Below are positions 8,619-16,528 of a DNA stretch of 64,000 bases, in pieces. Every line of letters starts with the position of its first letter. Positions within the stretch are counted from its first letter, which is position 1. A program made the translations under genes and the position numbers. The notes beneath the pieces were generated by a model, which was given only the letters and a program-made list of their open reading frames with translations, ran no database searches and was not told the DNA's origin. The stretch spans positions 62,001 to 126,000 of the forward strand of contig NZ_JAERQM010000008.1 in assembly GCF_019029495.1 (NCBI RefSeq), written 5' to 3'. This DNA comes from Falsiroseomonas oleicola. Lineage in GTDB: Bacteria > Pseudomonadota > Alphaproteobacteria > Acetobacterales > Acetobacteraceae.

Positions 8619-9389
8619 CTACACCACCGCGGTCATCCCGCCATCCACATACAGCAGGTGCCCATTGACGAAATCCGAGGCGCGGGAGGCCAGGAACACC
8701 GTCGCTCCCACCAGCTCCTCCACCTTGCCCCAGCGCCCGGCCGGCACGCGCTGGCACAGCCAGTCGGTGAACTTCGGATCATCCACCAGCGGCTTGGTCA
8801 GGTCGGTGGCGAAATAGCCCGGCGCCACGGCATTCACCTGGATGCCGCCCTTGGCCCATTCGGCGCAGAGCGTGCGCGTCATCATCCGCACCGCGCCCTT
8901 GCTGGTCGCATAGGGGGAGATGGTGGCGCGGCCGAGTTCGGACTGCACGCTGGCGATGTTGATGATCTTGCCATGGCCGCGTTCCAGCATCCGCCGCGCG
9001 CAGGCCTGGGCCATGAAGAACACCGCCTCCACATTGGTGGACATCACCTCCCGGAAGGTTTCGGGCGTCACCGCCGTTGCCGGGAAGCGGCGGTTGATGC
9101 CGGCATTGTTCACCAGCACCTCGATCGGGCCGAGCCGTGTCTCGATTTCCGCAATCGCGGCGTCCAGCGCATGCGGGTCGGTGACGTCGAAGCCGGCCTC
9201 GGTCACGTCCAGCCCCTCCCCGGCCAGGGTGCGGGTCGCCTCCGCCAGCACCTTGGGGTCGCGGCCGTTGAGCACCACGCTGGCGCCCGCCTGGCCCAGC
9301 CCGCGCGCCAAGGCGAAGCCGATGCCGCGGCTGGAGCCGGTGATCAGCACCCGGCGCCCCTTCAGGTCGAACAGCCCTTGCGTCATCAT
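8619..9389 (-). CDS. SDR-family oxidoreductase (gluconate 5-dehydrogenase-like)
   Basis: 256 residues of a classical short-chain dehydrogenase. The cofactor motif is TGSSRGIG, the structural motif NNAG occurs at mid-protein, the catalytic Ser lies in IASVQSELG, and YATSK supplies the catalytic Tyr and Lys. It ends in YVDGGMTAVV. Similarity of overall pattern is closest to gluconate 5-dehydrogenase or 3-oxoacyl reductase-like SDRs. Tandem ATG codons occur at 9389 and 9386 behind an AGGAGG site; the second has the better spacing. It diverges from the D-2-hydroxyacid dehydrogenase gene across 43 bases, and such pairs commonly act in ketogluconate or sugar-acid metabolism. The substrate is inferred only from family. 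Confidence 0.88.
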   Translation of the reverse strand: MMTQGLFDLKGRRVLITGSSRGIGFALARGLGQAGASVVLNGRDPKVLAEATRTLAGEGLDVTEAGFDVTDPHALDAAIAEIETRLGPIEVLVNNAGINRRFPATAVTPETFREVMSTNVEAVFFMAQACARRMLERGHGKIINIASVQSELGRATISPYATSKGAVRMMTRTLCAEWAKGGIQVNAVAPGYFATDLTKPLVDDPKFTDWLCQRVPAGRWGKVEELVGATVFLASRASDFVNGHLLYVDGGMTAVV

Positions 9390-9432
9390 TGCCTCCTGCC
9401 CTTCATTCAGGGCGAGGGTGGGGGGAAATGGG

Positions 9433-10380
9433 ATGACGGACAAGCCGGGGCTGCTGGTGGTGGGCGAATTGCCCGATTGGGATTTTGTGGCACTCGCCCA
9501 ACGCTTCACCCTGCACCACTACTGGAGCGCCCCGGACAAGGCGACGCTGCTGGCGGCGGGGCGGGACAGCATCGTCGCCATCTGCACCAAGGGCGAGATC
9601 GGCGCCGACGCCGCGCTGATGGATGCGCTGCCACTGACAAAAATCATCGCCTGCTATGGGGTGGGCGTGGATGCGATCGACCTGGAGGCCGCCCGGGCGC
9701 GCGGCATCCGCGTGACCAACACGCCGGATGTGCTCACCGAGGAAGTGGCCGACATGGCCATGATGCTGATGCTGGCCGCCGCGCGGAACCTGCGCCTGGG
9801 CGAGGCCTGGATTCGCGACGGGTCCTGGCCCGTGAAGGGGCCGATGCCGCTGTCCACGCGCGTCTGGGGCAAGCGGCTCGGCATTGTCGGGCTGGGGCGC
9901 ATCGGCAAGGCCATCGCGCAGCGAGCGGCGGCCTTCGGCATGGACATCGCCTATTCCGGCCGCAGCCCCCAGCCGGGGCTGCCCTATACCCATTATCCGA
10001 CGCCGGCCGCCCTGGCCCCCCAGGTGGATGTCTTCTGCGTCTCGGCCGCCGGGGGTGCCGCGACGCGCGGGCTGGTGGACCGCGCGGCGATCGAGGCGCT
10101 CAATCCGGGCGCGATTTTTGTCAATGTCTCCCGCGGTACCGTGGTGGATGAGGCGGCGCTGCTGGAGGCGCTGCGAAGCGGGCGGATCGGCGCGGCGGGG
10201 CTCGACGTGTTTCTCAACGAGCCCGCGATCGACCCGGAATTCCTCACCTTCCCCAATGTCGTGCTCCAGCCCCACGCCGCCAGCGGCACGGTGGAGACGC
10301 GCAAGGATATGGGGCGGCTGATGCGGGAGAATCTGGAAGCGCAGCTGGATGGGCGGCCGCTGCTGACAGCCTTGATTTGA
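9433..10380 (+). CDS. D-2-hydroxyacid dehydrogenase (glyoxylate/2-ketogluconate reductase-like)
   Basis: 315 residues. The Rossmann motif is GIVGLGRIGKAIAQR, and the catalytic triad residues appear in NVSRGTVVDE (Arg), VFLNEPAID (Glu) and LQPHAASGT (His). It belongs to the glyoxylate/hydroxypyruvate/2-ketogluconate reductase branch of the D-2-hydroxyacid dehydrogenases. The ATG at 9433 lies 43 bases from the divergent SDR gene, so both probably share a regulatory region. The 90 bases after its stop hold a C-rich run and a REP-like palindrome before the convergent osmC-like gene. Confidence 0.9.
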   Translation: MTDKPGLLVVGELPDWDFVALAQRFTLHHYWSAPDKATLLAAGRDSIVAICTKGEIGADAALMDALPLTKIIACYGVGVDAIDLEAARARGIRVTNTPDVLTEEVADMAMMLMLAAARNLRLGEAWIRDGSWPVKGPMPLSTRVWGKRLGIVGLGRIGKAIAQRAAAFGMDIAYSGRSPQPGLPYTHYPTPAALAPQVDVFCVSAAGGAATRGLVDRAAIEALNPGAIFVNVSRGTVVDEAALLEALRSGRIGAAGLDVFLNEPAIDPEFLTFPNVVLQPHAASGTVETRKDMGRLMRENLEAQLDGRPLLTALI

Positions 10381-10434
10381 ACCTCAATGGGGAGCGCGGA
10401 CGGCTCCAGTCCTGTGCGCCCCCCCCCCACCCTG

Positions 10435-10461
10435 CCCTCTCCCTCCTTTGGGTGGAGAGGG
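10435..10461. repeat. REP-like palindrome, copy 1 (imperfect)
   Basis: An inverted repeat of the form CCCTCTCC, a short loop, then GGAGAGGG, preceded by a run of C and CACCC. It sits between two convergent genes. The same core occurs at 23452, 41207, 48832 and 48999, so this is a dispersed extragenic family. It may act as a transcription end signal or simply be a REP-type element. Confidence 0.6.
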
Positions 10462-10470
10462 TTCTGCCGC

Positions 10471-10905
10471 TCAGCTTTCCAGCGTCGCCTCCAGGGTGAT
10501 CTCCGCGTTCAGCACCTTGCTGACCGGGCAGTTCGCCTTGGCCGTCGCCGCCAGCTTCTGGAAGGTGGCGTCGTCGCAGCCCGGCACCTTCGCCTTCAGG
10601 GTCAGCGCAACTCGAGAAATCTTCCAGCCGCCCTCCACCTGGTCCATCCCGAGCTTGGCCGAGGTGTCCATCCGCTCCGCCGTGAAATTCGCCCCGGCGA
10701 GCTGGAAGGCCAGCGCCATGGTGAAGCAGCCGGCATGGGCGGCGGCGATCAGCTCCTCCGGATTGGTGCCGCGGCCCTCGCCGAAGCGGGCGTTGAAGCC
10801 GTAGGGGGCCTCCTTCAGCACGCCGGACTGGGTGGACACATGCCCTGTGCCATCCTTGCCGCCACCTTCCCAATGGGCCGAACCGCTGCGGGAAATGCTC
10901 GCCAT
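10471..10905 (-). CDS. OsmC-family peroxiredoxin
   Basis: 144 residues. The two redox cysteines of the OsmC/Ohr fold are C60 in AAAHAGCFTMAL and C126 in ANCPVSKVLNAEI. The family reduces organic hydroperoxides with thiol donors in the cytoplasm, and this sequence resembles the OsmC rather than the Ohr branch (opening MASISRSGSAHWEG). The ATG at 10905 is preceded by AGAAGGAGA at good spacing. It diverges from the second RraA-like gene across 138 bases. The gene is probably a stress-defence gene independent of the catabolic genes around it. Confidence 0.9.
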   Translation of the reverse strand: MASISRSGSAHWEGGGKDGTGHVSTQSGVLKEAPYGFNARFGEGRGTNPEELIAAAHAGCFTMALAFQLAGANFTAERMDTSAKLGMDQVEGGWKISRVALTLKAKVPGCDDATFQKLAATAKANCPVSKVLNAEITLEATLES

Positions 10906-11043
10906 GGGTAGTCTCCTTCTGTTGACGGGGCGGCAGATGGGGCGCGGCCGCGCGCTTTGCGATGACAATGCCGCGCGCAGGCACCTTGCCGCCGCCGCGC
11001 ACCCCCTGTAGGCGAGGAAAAAGTCCTGCCTGGAGAGACGCCC

Positions 11044-11718
11044 ATGCCTGTCGGTTTCCGTATCCTGCCCCGCAGCCGCGCCGTGGCGCCCGCGCTGATC
11101 GAGCGCTTCCGCAAGCTGCCGGTGGCCAATGTCTCCGACAGCATGTCCCGCATCTTCGCCGCCGGCCCGACCCTGCGGCCGATGCACAAGGGCGGCGTCA
11201 TGGCCGGCCCGGCCTTCACCGTGCGCAGCCGCCCGGGCGACAACCTGATGGTCCACAAGGCGATCGACATCGCCGAGCCCGGCGACATCGTCGTGGTCGA
11301 TGCCGGTGGCGACCTGACCAATGCCATCATCGGGGAGCTGATGCTGGCCCAGATGGTCCGCCGCAAGCTGGGCGGCATCGTCATCAACGGCGCCATCCGC
11401 GACCTCGGCGCGCTGTCGCAGCAGTCCTTCCCGGTCTATGCCGCCGGCGTGACCCATCGCGGCCCCTACAAGGACGGGCCGGGCGAGATCAATGTGCCGA
11501 TCTCCATGGGCGGGCTGGTGATCGAGCCGGGCGACCTGATCCTGGGCGACGAGGACGGTTTTGTTTCCGTGGCTTACGCCGATGCCGAGAAGGTCTGCGC
11601 CGCGACGGAGGCGAAGCACGCCGCCGAGAACAAGCAGATGGCGGAGATCGAGGCCGGCACCATCGACCGCGCCTGGGTCGATGCCACGCTGCGCAAGCTT
11701 GGTTGCGAAGGCGTCTGA
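11044..11718 (+). CDS. RraA-family protein (aldolase/decarboxylase-like), copy 2
   Basis: 224 residues with the RraA/HMG-aldolase pattern: LPVANVSDSMSRI, GPAFTVRSRPGDNLM, GDIVVVDAGGD, the key VINGAIRDLGAL motif with its arginine, and GDLILGDEDGFVSV near the end. Its length and motif set match 4-carboxy-4-hydroxy-2-oxoadipate aldolase-like proteins more than the short RNase E inhibitors, but substrate cannot be read from sequence. It is followed after 8 bases by the BciB/FrhB-like gene and then the tartrate dehydrogenase-like gene, forming a likely three-gene operon. It is clearly diverged from the RraA-like copy at 1902-2618. Confidence 0.87.
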   Translation: MPVGFRILPRSRAVAPALIERFRKLPVANVSDSMSRIFAAGPTLRPMHKGGVMAGPAFTVRSRPGDNLMVHKAIDIAEPGDIVVVDAGGDLTNAIIGELMLAQMVRRKLGGIVINGAIRDLGALSQQSFPVYAAGVTHRGPYKDGPGEINVPISMGGLVIEPGDLILGDEDGFVSVAYADAEKVCAATEAKHAAENKQMAEIEAGTIDRAWVDATLRKLGCEGV

Positions 11719-11726
11719 GCGCGCCC

Positions 11727-12989
11727 ATGGCCCCCGCGGCGGTGCAGGCGCCGGTCCTCGGCCCTGCGGCGCCGCGCGGGCTGTGTACCGATTGCGGCGT
11801 CTCTCGCACCGCGGACGCCAAGGCCTGCGGCCGGGCCTGTCAGTTCATCCAGCCGGATTATGCGCGGCTGGAGGCCCAGGTGCATGGCAGGGCGCGCGAC
11901 CCCGCCCGGCCGGACGAGCTGCATTTCGGCCCCTTCCGCCAGATGCTGCGGGCACGGCTGGCGGCGCCCCGCCCCGGCGCGCAATGGACCGGCATCACCA
12001 CCCGCCTCGCCGAAAAGCTGCTGGAGGCCGGCGCGGTCGATGCCGTGCTGACCATGGCGCCGGACCCCGAGGACAAATGGCGCCCGGTGCCGGTGCTGGT
12101 GACGAAGCCGGAAGGCATGGCCCAGTGCCGCGGCATGCGGATGGGCTATGCGCCCCTGCTGGCGCTGCTGGAACCGGCCCGCACCGCCGGCCACAGGCGC
12201 CTGGCCATCATCGGCATCCCCTGCCAGGTCTATGCGCTGCGGGCGCTGGAGGCAGAGCTGGGGCTGGAACGGCTCTACGTCATCGGCACGCCCTGTTCCG
12301 ACAACACCACCACGGAAAACTTCCATCAGTTCCTGGCGCTGCTGGACGCCGATCCGGACAGCATCACCTACCTCGAATTCCGCGCCGACTTCCATGTCGA
12401 GCTGCGCTTCGCCGATGGGCGAATTCGGGAAATTCCGTTCCTGCAACTGCCGATCAGCCAATTGCCGGGGGATTTCTTCCCCCTCACCTGCCGAAGCTGC
12501 GTCGACTACACCAATGTGCTGGCCGATATCACCGTGGGCTACATGGCCGGCGAGGGCGACCAGTGGCTGCTGGTGCGCAACGCCCGGGGCGAGGAACTTT
12601 TGGGCCTGCTGGGGGATGAGGTGGTCACCACAGCCCCCGGCAGCGCCGGTAAGCGCGCCGGCCCGGTGAAGGGCTTCCTGGCCAATACCGAACGCGCCGC
12701 CGGCGGCCTGCCGCTGCGGCGCATGCCCAACTTTATGCGCGGCATCGTCGGCTGGCTGATGCCGCGCATCGGCCCGCGCGGGCTGGAATTCGCCCGCGCC
12801 CGGGTGGAGATGAAGGCGGTGGAGACGGTGCTGCATCTGCGCCGCCAGCTTCCGGCGCGGATGAAGAACATGGTGCCGCCGCATGTCTGGGCGCTGGTCG
12901 CGCCCTATGGCATCACCCCGCGCGATGGCGAGAACGACAAGGGAGAACAGGGCAATGCGCAAGCACAGGATCGCGGCGATCGGCGGTGA
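11727..12989 (+). CDS. Coenzyme F420 hydrogenase/dehydrogenase beta-subunit-like (BciB-like) iron-sulfur flavoprotein
   Basis: 420 residues. The N-terminus has the cysteine cluster CTDCGVSRT followed by ACGRACQFI, then the segments LEAQVHGRARDP, GAQWTGITTRLA, GIPCQVYALRALE, IGTPCSDN and CRSCVDYTNVLADITVGYMAG. These match the FrhB/FdhB family, and the order and wording resemble ferredoxin-dependent divinyl chlorophyllide 8-vinyl reductase (BciB) in particular. The family carries FAD and [4Fe-4S] clusters. As I recall BciB, a cysteine stands where this protein has Ser (CGVS), so cluster ligation may differ. The start at 11727 follows the RraA-like gene by 8 bases, and the 3' end overlaps the next gene by 35 bases. 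No pigment-synthesis gene is visible nearby, so the function is open. Confidence 0.8.
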   Translation: MAPAAVQAPVLGPAAPRGLCTDCGVSRTADAKACGRACQFIQPDYARLEAQVHGRARDPARPDELHFGPFRQMLRARLAAPRPGAQWTGITTRLAEKLLEAGAVDAVLTMAPDPEDKWRPVPVLVTKPEGMAQCRGMRMGYAPLLALLEPARTAGHRRLAIIGIPCQVYALRALEAELGLERLYVIGTPCSDNTTTENFHQFLALLDADPDSITYLEFRADFHVELRFADGRIREIPFLQLPISQLPGDFFPLTCRSCVDYTNVLADITVGYMAGEGDQWLLVRNARGEELLGLLGDEVVTTAPGSAGKRAGPVKGFLANTERAAGGLPLRRMPNFMRGIVGWLMPRIGPRGLEFARARVEMKAVETVLHLRRQLPARMKNMVPPHVWALVAPYGITPRDGENDKGEQGNAQAQDRGDRR

Positions 12990-14031
12990 CGGCATCGGGC
13001 CGGAGGTGGTCCAGGCCGGGCTGCGGGTGCTGGAGGCCGTGGCCAAGGCCGATGCCGGCTTCGCCTTCGAGACCACCAGCTTCGACTGGGGCAGCGATTA
13101 TTACCGCCGCACCGGCCGCATGATGCCGGAAGACGGCCTCGCCCAGCTCGCCCCCTTCGACGCCATCTTCTTCGGCGCCGTCGGCGACAAGGAGATTCCG
13201 GACCACATCACCCTGTGGGATCTGCGGCTGGCGATCTGCCAGGGCTTCGACCAATACGCCAATGTCCGCCCCACCACCCTGCTGCCCGGCATCGTCGGCC
13301 CGCTGAAGGACGAGCTGGGCGCGGCGATCGACTGGGTGATCGTGCGCGAGAATTCGGAAGGCGAATATGCCGGCGTCGGCGGCCGCGCCCATCGCGGCCT
13401 GCCGCTGGAAGTCGGCATGGATGTCGCCGTCTTCACGCGCGGCGGCGTGGAGCGCATCGCCCGCTTTGCCTGCGACCTCGCCATGACCCGGCCGCGGCGC
13501 AAGCTGACCGTGGTGACCAAGTCCAACGCCCAGCGCCACGGCCTGGTGCTGTGGGATGAGGTGGTGGCCGGCGTGGTCGCCGACTATCCGGAGCTGACGG
13601 TGGACAAGATGCTGGTGGACGCCATGGCGGCCCGCATGGTGGTGAAGCCCGGCAGCGTCGATACCGTTCTGGCGACCAACCTGCATGCCGATATCCTGTC
13701 CGACCTCGCCTCCGCCTGCGCCGGCTCGCTCGGCATCGGCGCCACGGCGAACCTGGACCCGTCCCGGAAGAACCCCTCGATGTTCGAGCCGATCCACGGC
13801 TCGGCCTTCGACATCGTCGGCAAGGGCATCGCCAATCCGCTCGGCTCCTTCTGGACCGGCGCGATGATGCTGGAGCATCTGGGGGAGGCCCCGGCCGCCA
13901 AGCGCCTGATGGCGGCGATCGCCAGCGTCACCGCCAAGGGCACGGTGCTGACCCCCGACCTCGGCGGCAGCGCCACCACCGATCAGGTGACCGAGGCGGT
14001 GATCGCCGCCCTGCGCGGCGCCAACGCATGA
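12955..14031 (+). CDS. Tartrate dehydrogenase/D-malate dehydrogenase (decarboxylating)-like enzyme
   Basis: 358 residues of the beta-decarboxylating dehydrogenase family (isocitrate, isopropylmalate, tartrate and D-malate). It has AIGGDGIGPEV at the start, the phasing segment FGAVGDKEIPDHITLW, the substrate-binding arginines around NVRP, VRENSEGEYAGVGG, the metal-binding DAMAARMV...LHADILSDL segment, and FEPIHGSAFDI. The W in ITLW and the overall wording match tartrate/D-malate dehydrogenase rather than LeuB. It needs Mn or Mg and NAD. The ATG at 12955 has GGGAGAA upstream and lies inside the end of the BciB-like gene. It supports a dicarboxylic hydroxyacid as the substrate of this region. 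Confidence 0.88.
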   Translation: MRKHRIAAIGGDGIGPEVVQAGLRVLEAVAKADAGFAFETTSFDWGSDYYRRTGRMMPEDGLAQLAPFDAIFFGAVGDKEIPDHITLWDLRLAICQGFDQYANVRPTTLLPGIVGPLKDELGAAIDWVIVRENSEGEYAGVGGRAHRGLPLEVGMDVAVFTRGGVERIARFACDLAMTRPRRKLTVVTKSNAQRHGLVLWDEVVAGVVADYPELTVDKMLVDAMAARMVVKPGSVDTVLATNLHADILSDLASACAGSLGIGATANLDPSRKNPSMFEPIHGSAFDIVGKGIANPLGSFWTGAMMLEHLGEAPAAKRLMAAIASVTAKGTVLTPDLGGSATTDQVTEAVIAALRGANA

Positions 14032-14035
14032 CGGC

Positions 14036-14278
14036 TCAGGCGATGGGTTGTGGCATCTGCGGGCCGGGCGGGGAGATGCTCGGCACCTCAGGATACTGGC
14101 CCGGATAGGGCAGATCCGGCCCCGGGGTGGGGGTGGGCGGCGCCTCCGGCGGGCCAGGCATGGTGTCAGGCTGCGGGGGCGGCAGTTCCCGCTCCGGGGT
14201 TGGCGGATTGACCGGCGGCAGGCCCGGCAGTTCGGGCGGCGGCGCCTTGGGGTCGTCGGACATCTGGGTCTGGGTCAT
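14036..14278 (-). CDS. Proline-rich small protein of unknown function
   Basis: 80 residues, of which about 31 are proline, with no cysteine and no signal peptide or membrane segment. It reads as an extended polyproline tail (PPP and PTP units) with a short acidic head MTQTQMSDDP. It is convergent with the tartrate-dehydrogenase-like gene, with stops 5 bases apart. Third-position GC is high, as expected for any frame here, so coding status rests on the intact frame and its position. It may be a small Acetobacteraceae-specific protein; no function can be assigned. Confidence 0.5.
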   Translation of the reverse strand: MTQTQMSDDPKAPPPELPGLPPVNPPTPERELPPPQPDTMPGPPEAPPTPTPGPDLPYPGQYPEVPSISPPGPQMPQPIA

Positions 14279-14308
14279 CGCATCTGAACGCAGCAGGGAA
14301 CCGCCCGT

Positions 14309-14623
14309 TCAATGCGCCCTGGCCGCCGCGTTCCTCTTGCGCGTCGCCGCCGCCTTGCGCGCGCTGGCCGAGCGTTCCTCCGGCGTGCGCGAGGCTGCGG
14401 TCTTGCCGCCGATGGCGCCGCCCTTTCGTGCCGAGACCGTCGTCTCCGCCTGGCCCCGGCCGCTGCCGCTACGATTGCCGCCGCCGCTTTCCTTGTTCAC
14501 GGTCGCCCAGGCCCGCGCCTCGGCCTCCGGCTCCTGCACGCCACGGTTTTCATAGCCCTCGGCGATATGCGCGGCCTTGCGCTTCTGCTTGTCGGTGTAG
14601 CTGGATTTGTCACCACGGGGCAT
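14309..14623 (-). CDS. Small basic 'plasmid stabilization'-type protein
   Basis: 104 residues, strongly basic. It begins MPRGDKSSYTDKQKRKAAHI and contains the conserved block EGYENRGVQEPEAEARAWATV followed by Gly/Ser-rich and Ala/Arg/Lys-rich stretches. Alphaproteobacterial homologues are often labelled plasmid stabilization proteins, but there is no evidence here for a plasmid function. The lysine-alanine tail looks nucleic-acid binding. The start at 14623 has GGGAGGA upstream. It diverges from metN across about 195 bases of relatively AT-rich DNA. Confidence 0.8.
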   Translation of the reverse strand: MPRGDKSSYTDKQKRKAAHIAEGYENRGVQEPEAEARAWATVNKESGGGNRSGSGRGQAETTVSARKGGAIGGKTAASRTPEERSASARKAAATRKRNAAARAH

Positions 14624-14663
14624 CGGCAGGTCCTCCCGCGCGAGCAACGCGGGACGGGCGGCT

Positions 14664-14720
14664 GCGTTTTCACGATTTACATCTGTATAAATTGACAAAA
14701 TACCTCCCACAGACGTATTC
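14664..14720 (+). promoter_or_regulatory. AT-rich divergent intergenic region with candidate promoter for the metNIQQ operon
   Basis: An unusually AT-rich stretch inside a high-GC genome. It has a perfect TTGACA hexamer at 14692-14697 and a weak -10-like TATTCA at 14716. It also contains the short inverted repeat ATTTA / TAAAT around 14675-14692. Promoter activity is inferred from composition and position between metN and the divergent small gene. Confidence 0.35.
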
Positions 14721-14818
14721 ACCCGCTGCGACCACAAGGGCGTGTGATCCAGACCATGGCTGACCTGCGTCCCTTGAGGCTTTTGCACCGCAGCAACCCG
14801 GGCCATACCCCTGTCATC

Positions 14819-15856
14819 ATGAGCACCCAGCCTGCCATCGCCCTCTCCGGCCTCCGCAAACGTTTCGCCCAGGGCGGCACGGTGGCGCTCGACGATGTGG
14901 CGCTGGATGTGGCGCCGGGTGAAATCTTCGGCATCGTCGGCCGCTCGGGGGCCGGCAAATCCACGCTGATTCGCTGCGTGAACCTGCTGGAACGGCCCGA
15001 TGCCGGGCGGATCACCGTGCTCGGCCAGGACATGCTGGCGCTGGACGAGGCCTCCCTGCGCGCCGCGCGGCGCCGCATCGGCATGGTCTTCCAGCACTTC
15101 AACCTGCACAGCCGCCGTACCGTCGCCGAGAACATCGCCTTCCCGCTGGAAGTCGCCGGCATTGCGCGCGCCGAACGCCAGGCGCGTGTCGCCGAAATCC
15201 TGCCGCTGGTGGGGCTGGAGGCGAAGCGGGACGCCTATCCGGCCCAGCTTTCCGGCGGTCAGAAGCAGCGCGTCGGCATTGCCCGCGCGCTCGCCTCCCG
15301 CCCCGAAATCCTGCTCTGCGACGAAGCGACCAGCGCGCTGGACCCGGAGACGACGCAGGAAATCCTGGCCCTGATCCGCGACCTTCGGGCGCGGCTGGAC
15401 CTGACCGTGCTGCTCATCACCCATGAGATGGGTGTGGTGAAGGCCATCTGCGACCGCGTGGCGGTGATGGAGGCCGGGCGCGTCATCGAGCAGGGCCGCG
15501 TCTTCGACGTCTTCACCCAGCCCGCCCATCCCACCACCCGCCGCTTCGTGGCGGAGGTGATCGGCCATTCCGTGCCCGCCGCCACCCTCGCCCGCCTGCC
15601 CGCTCCGGGCGAGGGTGAAACGCGGCGCCTGGTGCAGGTGGTCTTCGCCGGCCCGGCCAGCACGCGGGCCGTGGTCAGCGAGGCCAGCCGCGACTTCGGC
15701 ATCGACATCAACATCGTCTCCGGCCGCGTCGACGAGATCGCCGGCGAGCCTTTTGGCGTCATGGCGCTGGCTGCCTATGGCCCGCCCGAAAGACTGGAGG
15801 CTGCCTTTGCCTGGATGCTCGGCCTGGGCCTCACCGTGACGGAGCTTGAAGGATGA
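14819..15856 (+). CDS. metN: Methionine-type ABC transporter ATP-binding protein
   Basis: 345 residues. The Walker A motif GRSGAGKST is at residues 41-49, the signature LSGGQKQR at 144-151 and Walker B ILLCDEATSALD at 164-175, followed by the H-loop in LLITHEMG. The C-terminal 90 residues form a NIL/ACT-like domain, which in MetN senses internal methionine. The ATG at 14819 matches the family N-terminus; an in-frame start at 14744 would add an unsupported extension. It is the first gene of a five-gene operon, overlapping metI by four bases. Confidence 0.93.
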   Translation: MSTQPAIALSGLRKRFAQGGTVALDDVALDVAPGEIFGIVGRSGAGKSTLIRCVNLLERPDAGRITVLGQDMLALDEASLRAARRRIGMVFQHFNLHSRRTVAENIAFPLEVAGIARAERQARVAEILPLVGLEAKRDAYPAQLSGGQKQRVGIARALASRPEILLCDEATSALDPETTQEILALIRDLRARLDLTVLLITHEMGVVKAICDRVAVMEAGRVIEQGRVFDVFTQPAHPTTRRFVAEVIGHSVPAATLARLPAPGEGETRRLVQVVFAGPASTRAVVSEASRDFGIDINIVSGRVDEIAGEPFGVMALAAYGPPERLEAAFAWMLGLGLTVTELEG

Positions 15857-16515
15857 GTTGGCTCGCCCCCGCCATCCAGGACCTGCTGATTGAGGCGCTG
15901 TGGCAGACGCTGGCCATGGTCGGTGCCTCCGCCGCCATCGCCGCGGTCCTCGGCCTGCCGATCGCGCTGCTGCTGCATGTGACCTCGCCGGAGGGGCTGA
16001 CCCCAAGGCCCTGGATCAACCGGCCGGTGGGGCTGCTGGTGAATGCGGCGCGCTCCACGCCCTTCATCATCCTGATGGTCGCCATCGTGCCCTTCACGCG
16101 GCTGGTGGCCGGCACCTCGATCGGCACCGGCGCGGCCATCGTGCCGCTGGCGCTGGCCGCCACCGCCTTCCTCGCCCGGCTGTTCGAGAATGCGCTGCGC
16201 GAGGTGGACAAGGGTGTGATCGAGGCCGCCCGCGCCATGGGTGCCACGCGGCTGCAGATCGTGTGGAAGGTTCTGGTGCCGGAGGCGCTTCCGGGTCTGG
16301 TCGCGGCCACCACCGTCTCCCTCGTCTCGCTGGTCGGCTTCTCCGCCATGGCGGGTGCCGTCGGTGGCGGCGGCCTGGGTGATCTTGGCATCCGCTTCGG
16401 CTACCAGCGCTTCATGCCGGAGGTGATGGCCACCGTCGTCGTCATCCTCATCTTGCTGGTCCAGGGGCTGCAATCGCTCGGCGATTGGCTGACCCGCCGC
16501 CTGTCACATCGCTGA
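15853..16515 (+). CDS. metI: Methionine-type ABC transporter permease
   Basis: 220 residues with five predicted membrane segments. The EAA loop reads EAARAMGATRLQIVWKVLVP, which docks on the ATPase. N-terminal SWLAPAIQDLLIEALWQTLAMV and the segment AARSTPFIILMVAIVP are typical of MetI. It is coupled to metN through an ATGA overlap and followed 13 bases later by the first metQ. It acts in the inner membrane as a homodimer. Confidence 0.93.
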   Translation: MSWLAPAIQDLLIEALWQTLAMVGASAAIAAVLGLPIALLLHVTSPEGLTPRPWINRPVGLLVNAARSTPFIILMVAIVPFTRLVAGTSIGTGAAIVPLALAATAFLARLFENALREVDKGVIEAARAMGATRLQIVWKVLVPEALPGLVAATTVSLVSLVGFSAMAGAVGGGGLGDLGIRFGYQRFMPEVMATVVVILILLVQGLQSLGDWLTRRLSHR

Positions 16516-16528
16516 GGGAAGAAAAACC

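Noticed and set aside
10418-10428. Run of about ten C residues after the D-2-hydroxyacid dehydrogenase gene.
   Set aside because: A homopolymer outside a coding frame; possibly a sequencing-length uncertainty, with no feature attached.
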